From: Hyphomicrobiales bacterium
Lineage (GTDB): Bacteria; Pseudomonadota; Alphaproteobacteria; Rhizobiales; Rhizobiaceae
Assembly (NCBI GenBank): GCA_900465675.1
Contig: UBJR01000002.1
Coordinates: forward strand, 248,001 to 312,000
Reading direction: 5' to 3'
Length of the DNA stretch: 64,000 nucleotides
The position numbers and the translations under genes were made by a program. Positions 31,620 to 40,079 of the stretch are shown here, piece by piece; within the stretch, counting starts at the first letter, position 1; every line of letters starts with the position of its first letter. The notes below the pieces were generated by a model that saw nothing but the letters and a program-made list of their open reading frames with translations, made no database searches and had not been told where the DNA came from.

Positions 31620-32591
31620 TTGCTCAATCTCATCACCGATATTGCCGGAATTTCCATCGGCCATGCCACCGACCTGACGCTTGGCTCGGGCGTGACCGCC
31701 ATCCTTTTCGACGAACCGGCCGTGGCGTCGGGCAGTGTGCTCGGCGGCGCGCCCGGCGGACGGGACACGGCACTGCTCGATCCCTCGATGACGGTCGAAA
31801 AGGTCGATGCCTTCGCGCTGTCGGGCGGTTCGGCCTTCGGCCTGGATGCCGCGGGCGGCGTTCAATCGTGGCTGCGCCAAGCCGGGCGCGGTTTTGCCGT
31901 CGGCGACATCCGCGTGCCGATCGTGCCGCAGGCGATCCTCTTCGACCTCCTGAATGGCGGCGACAAGGATTGGGGGCTGCACGCGCCCTACCGCGACATG
32001 GGCTACGAAGCCTGCCGCAATGCCGCCAAGGGCGTTTTCGATCTTGGCACAGTCGGCGCCGGAACCGGCGCAACAACCGCGACGTTCAAGGGCGGGCTCG
32101 GTTCGGCCAGCGCGCTCGGCAGCGGCGGGCACGTGATCGCCGCCATCGTCGCCGTCAATGCGCTTGGCTCGGCAACGATCGGCAGCGGCAAGCATTTCTG
32201 GGCCACGACCTTCGAGCAGGGTGGCGAGTTCGGCGGTCTCGGAATGCCTCCGTCTGTCGACCACCGCATGCGTCTCAAGGGCATGAATGCGCCGGCGACG
32301 ACCATCGGCGCCATCGTCACCGATGCCATGCTGACCAAGGCGGAGGCGCATCGCCTGTCGATCGCCGCGCATGACGGACTGGCGCGGGCCCTGCTCCCCG
32401 CCCATCTGCCGCTCGACGGCGATACCGTCTTTGCCGCAGCGACAGGCGCCAAGCCGATCGAAACGCCCGGGACCTTCATGGAGCTTTGCCATCTTGCCGG
32501 TATCGTCATGGCCAGGGCGATTGCCCGCGGCGTCCACGAAGCAACGGCGCTGCCGCACGAAGGAGCGCAGCGCGCCTGGCGCGACCTCTAG
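31620..32591 (+). CDS. P1/DmpA-family aminopeptidase
   Basis: A 323-residue N-terminal nucleophile hydrolase of the DmpA/BapA (peptidase S58) family. The start is TTG at 31620 with GGGGA 6 bases before it; the upstream extension is inside the terminator. Auto-cleavage in the family frees the nucleophile, here Thr227 or Thr228 in PATTIGAIVTDA, which matches the family's TT-hydrophobic motif. A GTVGAGTGATTATFKGG glycine-rich turn precedes it. Enzymes of this type cleave beta-amino acyl or N-terminal residues of small peptides. It is a single gene behind its own start region. Confidence 0.87.
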   Translation: MLNLITDIAGISIGHATDLTLGSGVTAILFDEPAVASGSVLGGAPGGRDTALLDPSMTVEKVDAFALSGGSAFGLDAAGGVQSWLRQAGRGFAVGDIRVPIVPQAILFDLLNGGDKDWGLHAPYRDMGYEACRNAAKGVFDLGTVGAGTGATTATFKGGLGSASALGSGGHVIAAIVAVNALGSATIGSGKHFWATTFEQGGEFGGLGMPPSVDHRMRLKGMNAPATTIGAIVTDAMLTKAEAHRLSIAAHDGLARALLPAHLPLDGDTVFAAATGAKPIETPGTFMELCHLAGIVMARAIARGVHEATALPHEGAQRAWRDL

Positions 32592-32647
32592 CCTCGTTCG
32601 GCGCGATTGCCTAAAGAGAAGCGCAGAGCAGAAGGCGGGAGAGACGC

Positions 32648-33553
32648 ATGCAGATCCGGGCGCTGATGTATTTCGACGAACTGGTCAGAACCAGCTCGAT
32701 GCGCCAGGCGGCGGAGAACCTGAACGTTGCACCGACAGCCGTCAGCCGCCAGATCGAAAACCTTGAGGAATTCTTCGGCACGCCGCTCGTCGAACGCAGC
32801 GCCCGCGGGGTGACGCTGACGGCCGCCGGCGAATTGCTGGCCACCCGCGCCGGGCGGACGCTGCGGGAGCTCGAGCACGTCCAGCAGCTGATCGAGGACC
32901 TGAAAGGGTTGGAGCGTGGCCGGGTAACGGTCTTTGCAAACGGCGCCATCGTCGCCAGCCTGCTGACCCCGGCGCTGGCCGAATTCGGGCAAAGCTATCC
33001 GAATATCCGCTTCGAGGTGATCATCACTAGCGCGCGCCAGGCGATCGAGGCGGTCAATTCCGCTCAGGCCGACATGGCATTGACGCTCTTTGCGCCCGCG
33101 ACGACAGAAGCCAAAGTCATCGCCCGCTCGGAAATCGCCTATGACGTCATCGCCTCCAGCCGGCATGCGCTTGCCGGCCTCAAGGAGGTGACGCTGCGCG
33201 AGCTTGCCCGCCATACGCTGGCGCTTCCTGAAAAATCCTTCGGCTTCCGGCAGAGCTTCGATGCCGCTGCCGGGCGGCAGGGCCTGGCCATCGAGCCGGC
33301 ATTCACCGTCAGCGCGCTTGAGATGCTGAAGGAACTGGTGCTGAGCGACATGGCGGTGACGCTGCTGCCGCAGCTTTCCGTGCGGCGCGAGATCGAGGCC
33401 GGGGCGCTGACTGCCATAAAGCTAGCCACCGAAAGCGCGATCCGCACTCATGCCGAACTCTCGATCGCGCCGGACAGGCAGCTTTCCTTTGCCGCAGCGA
33501 AACTTAGCGGCTTTATCGAGGATTTCATGCGCAGCCAGCTAAAGACGTGCTGA
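32648..33553 (+). CDS. LysR-family transcriptional regulator
   Basis: A 301-residue LysR regulator with an N-terminal winged helix-turn-helix (about 3-62; RQAAENLNVAPTAVSRQIENLE) and a C-terminal periplasmic-binding-like effector domain (about 90-295). GGGAG lies 6 bases before the ATG. It is followed in the same direction by a peptide-type ABC substrate-binding gene, and two palindromes between the two (33595-33636) are likely operators. The effector is unknown, perhaps a peptide or amino-acid-derived compound. Confidence 0.92.
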   Translation: MQIRALMYFDELVRTSSMRQAAENLNVAPTAVSRQIENLEEFFGTPLVERSARGVTLTAAGELLATRAGRTLRELEHVQQLIEDLKGLERGRVTVFANGAIVASLLTPALAEFGQSYPNIRFEVIITSARQAIEAVNSAQADMALTLFAPATTEAKVIARSEIAYDVIASSRHALAGLKEVTLRELARHTLALPEKSFGFRQSFDAAAGRQGLAIEPAFTVSALEMLKELVLSDMAVTLLPQLSVRREIEAGALTAIKLATESAIRTHAELSIAPDRQLSFAAAKLSGFIEDFMRSQLKTC

Positions 33554-33594
33554 TGCCGTGGTGGGCGAACCTCTTGCATTGCCCCCGGTTTTAG

Positions 33595-33617
33595 TGTGTA
33601 TCGCTTTTCGATACACA
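33595..33617 (+). promoter_or_regulatory. Perfect 9-bp inverted repeat upstream of ABC importer
   Basis: TGTGTATCG-CTTTT-CGATACACA, 41-63 bases before the substrate-binding gene start. Either a regulator operator or an end hairpin of lysR; no T-run follows. Confidence 0.5.
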
Positions 33618-33619
33618 GA

Positions 33620-33636
33620 GAACACAATTTGTGTTC
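33620..33636 (+). promoter_or_regulatory. 17-bp palindrome next to the first repeat
   Basis: GAACACAA-T-TTGTGTTC is a perfect odd palindrome only 2 bases after the first inverted repeat and 22 bases before the ABC substrate-binding gene start, consistent with an operator at the promoter. Confidence 0.5.
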
Positions 33637-33657
33637 GCCGAAACCGACGAGATATCG

Positions 33658-35172
33658 ATGATCCGCCTTGCCCCCTCCGTCCGCCTTCTTCCCATTCTTG
33701 CCGTTCTCTACGCTGCCGGTCCGGGCGCCATTGTCTCAGCCGATGCTGCGGCGAAGACGACGCTCAATCTCGGCATGGGCGTGGAACCGACCGGGCTCGA
33801 CCCCACCATCGCGGCGCCTGTGGCAATCGGCCAGGTGACGTGGCAGAACGTCTTCGAAGGCCTCGTCTCGATCGACGAGAGCGGCAAGGTGCAGCCGCAG
33901 CTCGCCAGGAGCTGGAACGTGTCTGCAGATGGCCTGACATACACATTCAAGCTGCAGAGCGGCGTTAGCTTCCACGATGGCGAAATCTTCGACGCGGCTG
34001 CGGCGAAATTCGCGCTCGATCGTGCACGTGGCAAGGACTCGGTCAATCCGCAGAAGCGCTTCTTCGCCTCGATCGCGTCGATCGATACGCCGGATGCCGA
34101 AACGCTGGTCCTGCATCTGTCTGCACCCACTGGAAGCCTGCTCTACTGGCTCGGCTGGCCGGCATCGGTGATGGTCGCCCCGAAATCGGCCGGTAACGAC
34201 AAGACCGTGCCTGTGGGCACTGGGCCATTCAAGTTCGTCAATTGGGCGAAAGGCGACAAGGTCGAGCTGGCGAAGAACGAGACCTACTGGAACAAGCAGG
34301 TTTCGGTGAAGCTCGACACGGTGACCTTCCGCTTCATCGCCGATCCGCAGGCGCAGGCCGCAGCCCTCAAGGCAGGCGACATCGATGCGATCCCGGAATT
34401 CGCCGCGCCGGAGCTGATGAGCTCATTCGATGGCGACCCGCGGCTGACGACGAAAATCGGCAACACCGAACTCAAGGTCATCGCCGGCATGAACAACGCC
34501 AGGAAGCCCTTTGACGACAAGCGGGTCCGCCAGGCGCTGATGATGGCGATCGACCGGCAGACGGTGATCGAAGGCGCGTGGTCCGGTCTGGGCACCGCGA
34601 TCGGCAGTCACTACACGCCGAATGATCCCGGCTATCAGGACACGACGGGCGTGCTGGCCTACAACCCGGAAAAGGCCAAGGCGCTGCTTGCCGAAGCCGG
34701 CTATCCCGAAGGATTCAGCTTCACCATCAAGGTGCCGCAGATGGCCTATGCGCCGCGCAGCGCGCAGGTGATGCAGGCGATGTTCGCCGAAATCGGCGTG
34801 ACGACGAACATCGAGCCGACGGAATTTCCGGCAAAATGGGTGCAGGATGTCATGAAGGACCGCGCCTTCGACATGACCATCGTCGCTCACGCCGAACCGA
34901 TGGATATCGACATCTATTCGCGCGATCCCTACTACTTCAATTACAAGAACCCTGGCTTCAACGCCCTGATGACAAAGGTGCAGCAAACGGCGGACCCGGC
35001 CGAGCAGAACCGGATCTACGGCGAGGCCCAGAAAATCCTGGCAGAGGACGTGCCGGCGCTTTATCTCTTCGTGATGCCCAAGCTTGGCGTTTGGAACAAG
35101 AAGCTGACGGGCCTTTGGGAGAACGAGCCTATTCCGTCCAACGTTCTGACGAATGTTTCGTGGACGGAATAA
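33658..35172 (+). CDS. ABC transporter substrate-binding protein, family 5 (peptide/nickel type)
   Basis: A 505-residue periplasmic binding protein (SBP_bac_5; DppA/OppA fold) with a signal peptide (about 1-28). The mature domain begins LNLGMGVEPTGLDP, and the motifs NVFEGLVS, VRQALMMAIDRQTV and AQKILAEDVPALYL are typical. Substrates in the family are peptides, nickel chelates or opines. The ATG at 33658 has GAG at 6 bases; the ATG-free frame upstream is unlikely. It is followed by two permease genes. No ATPase gene is present nearby, so it must share one. Confidence 0.9.
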   Translation: MIRLAPSVRLLPILAVLYAAGPGAIVSADAAAKTTLNLGMGVEPTGLDPTIAAPVAIGQVTWQNVFEGLVSIDESGKVQPQLARSWNVSADGLTYTFKLQSGVSFHDGEIFDAAAAKFALDRARGKDSVNPQKRFFASIASIDTPDAETLVLHLSAPTGSLLYWLGWPASVMVAPKSAGNDKTVPVGTGPFKFVNWAKGDKVELAKNETYWNKQVSVKLDTVTFRFIADPQAQAAALKAGDIDAIPEFAAPELMSSFDGDPRLTTKIGNTELKVIAGMNNARKPFDDKRVRQALMMAIDRQTVIEGAWSGLGTAIGSHYTPNDPGYQDTTGVLAYNPEKAKALLAEAGYPEGFSFTIKVPQMAYAPRSAQVMQAMFAEIGVTTNIEPTEFPAKWVQDVMKDRAFDMTIVAHAEPMDIDIYSRDPYYFNYKNPGFNALMTKVQQTADPAEQNRIYGEAQKILAEDVPALYLFVMPKLGVWNKKLTGLWENEPIPSNVLTNVSWTE

Positions 35173-35280
35173 TCGGAGGTTCCTCGGCTGGATGCCGGAT
35201 GATCAACGGGGATTGCGATAGCGTGGCGTCAGTGCACGAGCTTCATTCGCCGTCATTCCTATGCCTGTCACAAGGATTCG

Positions 35281-35302
35281 GCGCCCCCCGATCATGGGGC
35301 GC
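35281..35302 (+). other. GC-rich hairpin between binding-protein and permease genes
   Basis: GCGCCCC-CCGATCAT-GGGGCGC without a long T-run. It is typical of the partial terminator that makes binding protein more abundant than permease in ABC operons. Confidence 0.6.
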
Positions 35303-35318
35303 AGGAGAGCTTCTTTCT

Positions 35319-35432
35319 ATGTTTCGATTCATTCACCGCGCCGACGCGCGGTGGCTGGACCGCTGTAACGAGCACAATGATGGGGGAGCGTGGAGAGCAC
35401 GCGCAGCCCTTGCCAGCGTGGCCGTCGCATGA
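35319..35432 (+). CDS. Possible 37-residue leader peptide overlapping permease start
   Basis: A 37-codon frame from an ATG with GGAG about 11 bases upstream. Its TGA overlaps the permease ATG by four bases (ATGA). The product is unremarkable and Arg/Ala-rich. It may serve for translational coupling, or it may be chance open frame in GC-rich DNA. Confidence 0.3.
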   Translation: MFRFIHRADARWLDRCNEHNDGGAWRARAALASVAVA

Positions 35433-36376
35433 TGCATCTGCTTGCCCGCCGCATCGCCGGTCTGGTGCTCACGCTGGCCATCGTCTCCTTCCTGATCTTT
35501 GCGGTCATGGACCTGTTGCCCGGCGATCCCGCCTCGATCATGCTGGGCACATCGGCAGCGCCTGACACACTTGCAGCCTTGCGCCATGAACTCGGGCTCG
35601 ATCAGCCTCTGATCCTCCGCTACGGGTATTGGGCGGCCGGCGTTCTCAGCGGCGATCTCGGCCAATCCTATACCTATGGCGTTCCCGTTGCCGGGCTGAT
35701 TGCCGAACGGCTGGCTGTCACCCTGCCGCTGGCAATCTTCGCGATCGCTCTCTCGGTGATGATCGCACTGCCGCTCGGCAGTTTTGCTGCGGTCCGGCGC
35801 GGCGGGATCGCCGACGTCGTCGCAACCCTGTTTTCGCAGATCAGCATCGCCGTTCCCGCTTTCTGGGTCGCCCTGCTGATGATCATTCTGTTTTCGACGT
35901 CGCTTGGGCTGATGCCGGCTGGTGGTTTCCCGGGATGGGGAAATGGCATCTGGCCAGCACTGCAGGCGCTCGTGATGCCCGCCGTGGCACTCGCCTTGCC
36001 GCAGGCCGGCGTGCTGACACGGGTGACACGATCGGCGGTGCTCGACGTGCTGCACCAGGATTTTTCGCGCACGGCAACGGCCAAGGGGCTTTCGTCTGCT
36101 GCCGTGCTGTGGCGGCATGCGGTGCCGAATGCGCTGTTGCCCGTCATGACAATCCTCGGGCTGCAGTTTACCTTTCTGGTCGCGGGGGCAGTGCTGGTCG
36201 AAAACGTCTTCAATCTTCCCGGTCTCGGACGCCTGGCGCTGCAGGCGCTGGCGCAGCGCGACATCATCGTCATGCAGGACGTCGTGCTGTTCTTTGCGGC
36301 GCTAGTGATCGTCATGAATTTCGTCGTCGACATGTCCTATCTGGCGATCGACCCGCGGCTGCGGAGGGCGGCGTGA
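35429..36376 (+). CDS. ABC transporter permease, DppB/OppB type
   Basis: A 315-residue inner-membrane permease of the first peptide-transporter type (DppB/GsiC): six predicted helices, an N-terminal large periplasmic loop, and the EAA coupling loop (TATAKGLSSAAVLWRHAVPNAL). The start is the ATG at 35429, immediately followed by a second ATG at 35432. It is separated from the binding protein by a hairpin-bearing gap and overlaps the second permease by one base. Confidence 0.92.
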   Translation: MMHLLARRIAGLVLTLAIVSFLIFAVMDLLPGDPASIMLGTSAAPDTLAALRHELGLDQPLILRYGYWAAGVLSGDLGQSYTYGVPVAGLIAERLAVTLPLAIFAIALSVMIALPLGSFAAVRRGGIADVVATLFSQISIAVPAFWVALLMIILFSTSLGLMPAGGFPGWGNGIWPALQALVMPAVALALPQAGVLTRVTRSAVLDVLHQDFSRTATAKGLSSAAVLWRHAVPNALLPVMTILGLQFTFLVAGAVLVENVFNLPGLGRLALQALAQRDIIVMQDVVLFFAALVIVMNFVVDMSYLAIDPRLRRAA

Positions 36377-37224
36377 TGGCAAACATCTCTGCGGGCACCA
36401 TGTTGCCGGTCAGAAAAATTAGCCGGCAAATTACATTGTCTACAGGCGCGCTGATTGTTGGCGCACTGCTGGCCGTCGCTGTCATCTCGCTGTTCTGGAC
36501 GCCGCTGCCGCCGGCGAAGATGCAGATCGTCCACAAGCTTCAGCCGCCGCTCGCCTATGGTTTGCTCGGCACGGACCAGTTCGGGCGCGACGTGCTGTCG
36601 ATGCTGATGGCCGGGTGCTGGAATTCTTTATCGATCGCCCTCACTTCCGTTGCGATCGGCGGCGCGATCGGCTCGATCATCGGCATTTCGGCCGCAGCGA
36701 TCAGGGGCATTTTCGAAGCCCTGCTGATGCGGGCTTGCGACGTGATTTTCGCGCTGCCCCCGATCCTATCGGCGATGATCCTCGGCGCGTTTCTCGGAAC
36801 CGGGCGCTTCACGGCGATCATTGCGATTGCCGTCTTCATGATCCCGGTCTTCGCGCGCATGACGCTGGCGACCGCGCTGCAGGCCTGGAGCCGCGATTAT
36901 GTGCTGGCGGCACAGGCGATCGGCAACAGCCGCCTGACGATCTCATTGCGGCATGTGGCGCCCAACATCATGAGCCAGATCATCGTGCAGGCGACCATTC
37001 AGCTGGGATTGGCGATCCTGACAGAGGCGGGCCTCAGCTTTCTTGGCCTCGGCATGGCGCCGCCTGCGCCGACCTGGGGGCGCATGCTGGCGGATTCGCA
37101 GACCTTCATGGGGGCGGCACCGTGGCTCGCAATCCTGCCCGGCCTGGCGATTGCGCTTGCCGTTCTTGGCTTCAACCTGCTCGGCGATGGTCTCAGGGAC
37201 TGGCTGGACCCGCGGCAGCGTTAG
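36376..37224 (+). CDS. ABC transporter permease, DppC/OppC type
   Basis: A 282-residue second permease (DppC/GsiD type) with six predicted helices, the LLGTDQFGRDVLS motif of the family and the EAA loop (AAQAIGNSRLTISLRHVAPN). Its ATG overlaps the first permease stop (TGATG). The two form a heterodimeric channel. Its stop overlaps the stop of the convergent NlpC gene by 4 bases, so no ATPase gene can follow here, which is unusual because Dpp/Opp operons normally carry DppD and DppF. Confidence 0.9.
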   Translation: MANISAGTMLPVRKISRQITLSTGALIVGALLAVAVISLFWTPLPPAKMQIVHKLQPPLAYGLLGTDQFGRDVLSMLMAGCWNSLSIALTSVAIGGAIGSIIGISAAAIRGIFEALLMRACDVIFALPPILSAMILGAFLGTGRFTAIIAIAVFMIPVFARMTLATALQAWSRDYVLAAQAIGNSRLTISLRHVAPNIMSQIIVQATIQLGLAILTEAGLSFLGLGMAPPAPTWGRMLADSQTFMGAAPWLAILPGLAIALAVLGFNLLGDGLRDWLDPRQR

Positions 37225-38075
37225 AACGGGCGGCGATAGCCGTTTGGCTGCTCATAGAGCCAGCCGATGCGCTCGACTGCTTCCTCGAAATTTTCTCGGG
37301 CGACGGTCATGGTGTGACCATTGGCATGGATGATGGTTTCCGCATCCTCCATGACAGCCACATGCCCCTTCCAGAACACCAGATCGCCGCGGCGAAGCTC
37401 GGAGCGGTCGATCGGTGTGCCGAGGCCTGCTGCCTGCATGTCGGTATCGCGCGGCGCGGCGCGGCCGGTCATCAGCAGCGACAGCTGGACGAGGCCGGAA
37501 CAATCGATCCCGAGGCCGGAGCGCCCGCCCCAGAGATAAGGCGTGTTCAGGAACTGCAGGGCGATCTCGACATAGTCGATATCCTTGCCCGAGCCGATCG
37601 GCTGCAGATGCTTCGAGAAGATAGCCGTGCCATCGGCAAGCAGGTGATAGTGATTTCCCCTGGCTTCCGCCTCGCCGGTAATGTGCACGCGGCTGCCCAT
37701 GGACAGGACCGACCGGTAGGGTTTGCGAAGCTCAGGCTCCTGATAGACGAAGGTCCGCTGGACGTTGACCACATGCGTGGGCTCGGAAGCCGCCGTTGTC
37801 AGCATCTCTTCCGGCATGTAGCCGACATAGCCATCGGACGCCGCCTTCAGCCAGCACCAGCCGCCGGAGCGCTCGAAGATCGTCACGTCTTCGCCCATCA
37901 GCAGTTCGGTATCGATACCGCGCGCGAGATCGGCAACCGGGCGAAGCGGCGCGACCGGAACGGCGACACGTGCCGGAGAGCCTGAGACGAAGCGCGCGGC
38001 CTCGACCTTGCCCTCAAGCGAGGCATCGGCGAGATCCGGCCTGTGGGCATTGAGACGCCGGTCGAGCATGGTCAT
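37221..38075 (-). CDS. NlpC/P60 (C40) family peptidase with SH3-type domains
   Basis: A 284-residue enzyme. Two SH3b-like regions (about 30-90 and 100-155) precede the C-terminal NlpC/P60 catalytic domain with Cys192 (IDCSGLVQ), His238 (WKGHVAVM) and His250 (IIHANG). Such enzymes cut D-Glu-meso-diaminopimelate links in cell-wall peptides. No signal peptide is seen, so it may act on recycled muropeptides in the cytoplasm. The ATG at 38075 with AAGGGA before it is preferred over the next ATG at 38069. It follows a MarR gene by 10 bases in the same direction. Confidence 0.9.
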   Translation of the reverse strand: MTMLDRRLNAHRPDLADASLEGKVEAARFVSGSPARVAVPVAPLRPVADLARGIDTELLMGEDVTIFERSGGWCWLKAASDGYVGYMPEEMLTTAASEPTHVVNVQRTFVYQEPELRKPYRSVLSMGSRVHITGEAEARGNHYHLLADGTAIFSKHLQPIGSGKDIDYVEIALQFLNTPYLWGGRSGLGIDCSGLVQLSLLMTGRAAPRDTDMQAAGLGTPIDRSELRRGDLVFWKGHVAVMEDAETIIHANGHTMTVARENFEEAVERIGWLYEQPNGYRRPF

Positions 38076-38085
38076 GACAGTCCCT

Positions 38086-38436
38086 TCAAGGCGAAAGCTT
38101 GCGGCCCTGCTCGCGCACGAGATCGCCCAGCTTTTCAAGATAGAGCGCACCGCCGACGGTGCGCTTGATGATGACATTACGCCGATCCGCGTCGTCGCGC
38201 ACCCTGTCGACCAGCCCCATTTCACCCATCGTATCCAGGGCGCGGGTGATGACCGGCTTGGTCACCTCAAGCGTGGCAGCAAGACCGCGAACGGTGTGTG
38301 GTGGCGGCACGAGGTAGATGTGCAGAAGGATGGCCATCTGCCGAAGCGTCAGGTCGCGATTATCATGGCGCACCTGATCGAGGGCGACGCCATGCCAAAG
38401 CCCCAATGCCTGCGAGGCAGTCAGTTCGATCGGCAC
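38086..38436 (-). CDS. MarR-family transcriptional regulator
   Basis: A 116-residue MarR-type protein, shorter than the usual 140 or so. The winged helix (VRGLAATLEVTKPVITRALDTM and LVDRVRDDADRRNVIIKRT) is intact, and the C-terminal dimerisation helix is short. It starts at GTG with GGAGG close upstream. It is 10 bases upstream of the NlpC/P60 gene and probably controls that pair. The ligand is unknown. Confidence 0.85.
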   Translation of the reverse strand: MPIELTASQALGLWHGVALDQVRHDNRDLTLRQMAILLHIYLVPPPHTVRGLAATLEVTKPVITRALDTMGEMGLVDRVRDDADRRNVIIKRTVGGALYLEKLGDLVREQGRKLSP

Positions 38437-38497
38437 AGGCCCTCCGGAGATCGTTACGCTAACGTTCCTATTGTCCGCAGCGAGGACACATACGCAA

Positions 38498-38520
38498 GAG
38501 GCGGCAGAATCTGCCGCCTC
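38498..38520 (-). terminator. Hairpin after pepA
   Basis: GAGGCGGCAG-AAT-CTGCCGCCTC is a perfect 10-bp stem 30 bases after the leucyl aminopeptidase stop; the T-tail reading leftward is weak (TTGCG). It probably ends the pepA transcript or insulates it from the MarR gene. Confidence 0.55.
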
Positions 38521-38549
38521 TCAAGGTGAATAAAATTTTAACGATCGCC

Positions 38550-39938
38550 TCAGAAGCTCTGGCGGATATGGTGATAAAGCGCGCGGATCGCCTGCGCCTC
38601 GCCGCCGCCCGGGGAATGCGCCCGTTCCGATGGCGCCCAGCCATAGATGTCGAAATGGGCCCAGCTCTTCGTCTTGCTGACGAAACGTTTCAGGAAGAGA
38701 GCCGCGGTGATGGCACCTGCCATCCCGCCTGCCGGCGCGTTGGTGATGTCGGCGAGCTTCGAACGGATATCCTTGTCGTAGCCCATATAGAGCGGCAGGC
38801 GCCAGAGCGGGTCGTCCGTCTCCAGGCTCGCCTCAGTCAGGTCATGTGCCAGGCTCGCATCATCCGTAAAGAAAGGCGGCAGATCGGGACCGAGGGCGAC
38901 ACGGGCAGCACCGGTCAGCGTCGCCATGTCGATCAGCAAATCCGGGGACTCTTCGTCGGCATAGGTCAGCGCATCGGCGAGGATCAGGCGGCCTTCCGCA
39001 TCGGTATTGTCGATCTGGACGGTCAGGCCCTTGCGGCTCTTGTAGATATCGCCAGGGCGGAAGGCGTTGGCGGAGATCGAGTTTTCGACAACAGGAATGA
39101 TGACGCGCAGATCGACCTTCAGCTTGGCGTCCATGATCATCAGCGCCAGACCCATGACGTTTGCAGCGCCGCCCATGTCCTTCTTCATCAGCAGCATGGA
39201 GGAAGATGGCTTGATGTCGAGGCCGCCGGTATCGAAGCAGACGCCCTTGCCAACCAGCGTGACCTTGCGATGGCCCTTCTTGCCCCAGCGCAGCTCCAGA
39301 AGGCGCGGCGCATCGGCGCTGGCGCGGCCGACGGTATGAACCAGCGGAAAATTCTCCTTCAGCAGGTCATCGCCGATGATGACGGACATTTCCGCCTTGT
39401 AGTGCTCGGCAAGGCCGCGGAAAGCTGCCTCAAGCTGCTCCGGTCCCATGTCGTTGGTCGGCGTGTTGATCAGGTCGCGGGCGAGGAACACGCCGGCAAG
39501 CTGACGCTTGATATCGGCGGCATCGGCATCACGCGGGATCATCAGTGTCGCGGCGGCCGGCTTTTCGGAGCGGTAACGATCGAAGCGGTAGCTGCCGAGG
39601 CCGAAGCCAAGCGCCAGGCGATTGGCCGTCAGCGGCGCGGTTTCGATATGCCAGTCGCCAGCCGGCAGCGAGCGCGCCAGCTTGCCGGTGATGTATGGCT
39701 GTTCGGAAGGATTCGTGCCGAGACCGAAGAGCGCGCCGCCGAGATGGCCTTCGGCCGTCGGGATCAACAGCAGAGAGCCGCTTTCGGCACGATAGCCGGC
39801 CTTCTTTGCCCAATCGAGAGCGATCGGATCGATGGTGCCGGTTTCGATATGGGCAGGCGTCACTGCGAAAATCGGGAGTGTCGAGCCGCCCTTGTTGTTG
39901 AAAGGCGTCGGTCTCTCGATAAATTGATAGGGGGCCAT
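38550..39938 (-). CDS. Leucyl aminopeptidase, M17 family
   Basis: A 462-residue M17 aminopeptidase with an N-terminal cap domain (about 1-155) and a catalytic domain with two metal-binding motifs, KGVCFDTGGLDIK and the family signature NTDAEGRL, plus LINTPTNDM and the KKDMGGAA region. These bind two zinc or manganese ions and the catalytic Lys and Arg. It is PepB-type in length (short N-domain). It removes N-terminal leucine-type residues in peptide turnover. It stands alone; a CtrA-like box lies upstream, shared with the divergent tadD. Confidence 0.9.
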   Translation of the reverse strand: MAPYQFIERPTPFNNKGGSTLPIFAVTPAHIETGTIDPIALDWAKKAGYRAESGSLLLIPTAEGHLGGALFGLGTNPSEQPYITGKLARSLPAGDWHIETAPLTANRLALGFGLGSYRFDRYRSEKPAAATLMIPRDADAADIKRQLAGVFLARDLINTPTNDMGPEQLEAAFRGLAEHYKAEMSVIIGDDLLKENFPLVHTVGRASADAPRLLELRWGKKGHRKVTLVGKGVCFDTGGLDIKPSSSMLLMKKDMGGAANVMGLALMIMDAKLKVDLRVIIPVVENSISANAFRPGDIYKSRKGLTVQIDNTDAEGRLILADALTYADEESPDLLIDMATLTGAARVALGPDLPPFFTDDASLAHDLTEASLETDDPLWRLPLYMGYDKDIRSKLADITNAPAGGMAGAITAALFLKRFVSKTKSWAHFDIYGWAPSERAHSPGGGEAQAIRALYHHIRQSF

Positions 39939-39970
39939 TGGAGTCCTTCGGCGGTATCCGGAATCGTTTC

Positions 39971-39985
39971 TTAACGGTCTGTTAG
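39971..39985 (+). promoter_or_regulatory. CtrA-like box TTAA-N7-TTAG before tadD/pepA
   Basis: TTAA (39971-39974), CGGTCTG, TTAG (39982-39985), partly covering the inverted repeat GTCTGTTA-GGGT-TAACAGAC (39977-39996). It lies 94 bases before tadD and 33 bases before the pepA start. Confidence 0.45.
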
Positions 39986-40079
39986 GGTTAACAGACTATT
40001 GCTGGAGCGAAGATTGCGTCACACCTTTCCCTGTTCCGATTAGAGGTCAGGCGCCTGTTTCTGAATTCAGGAAAGCGCG

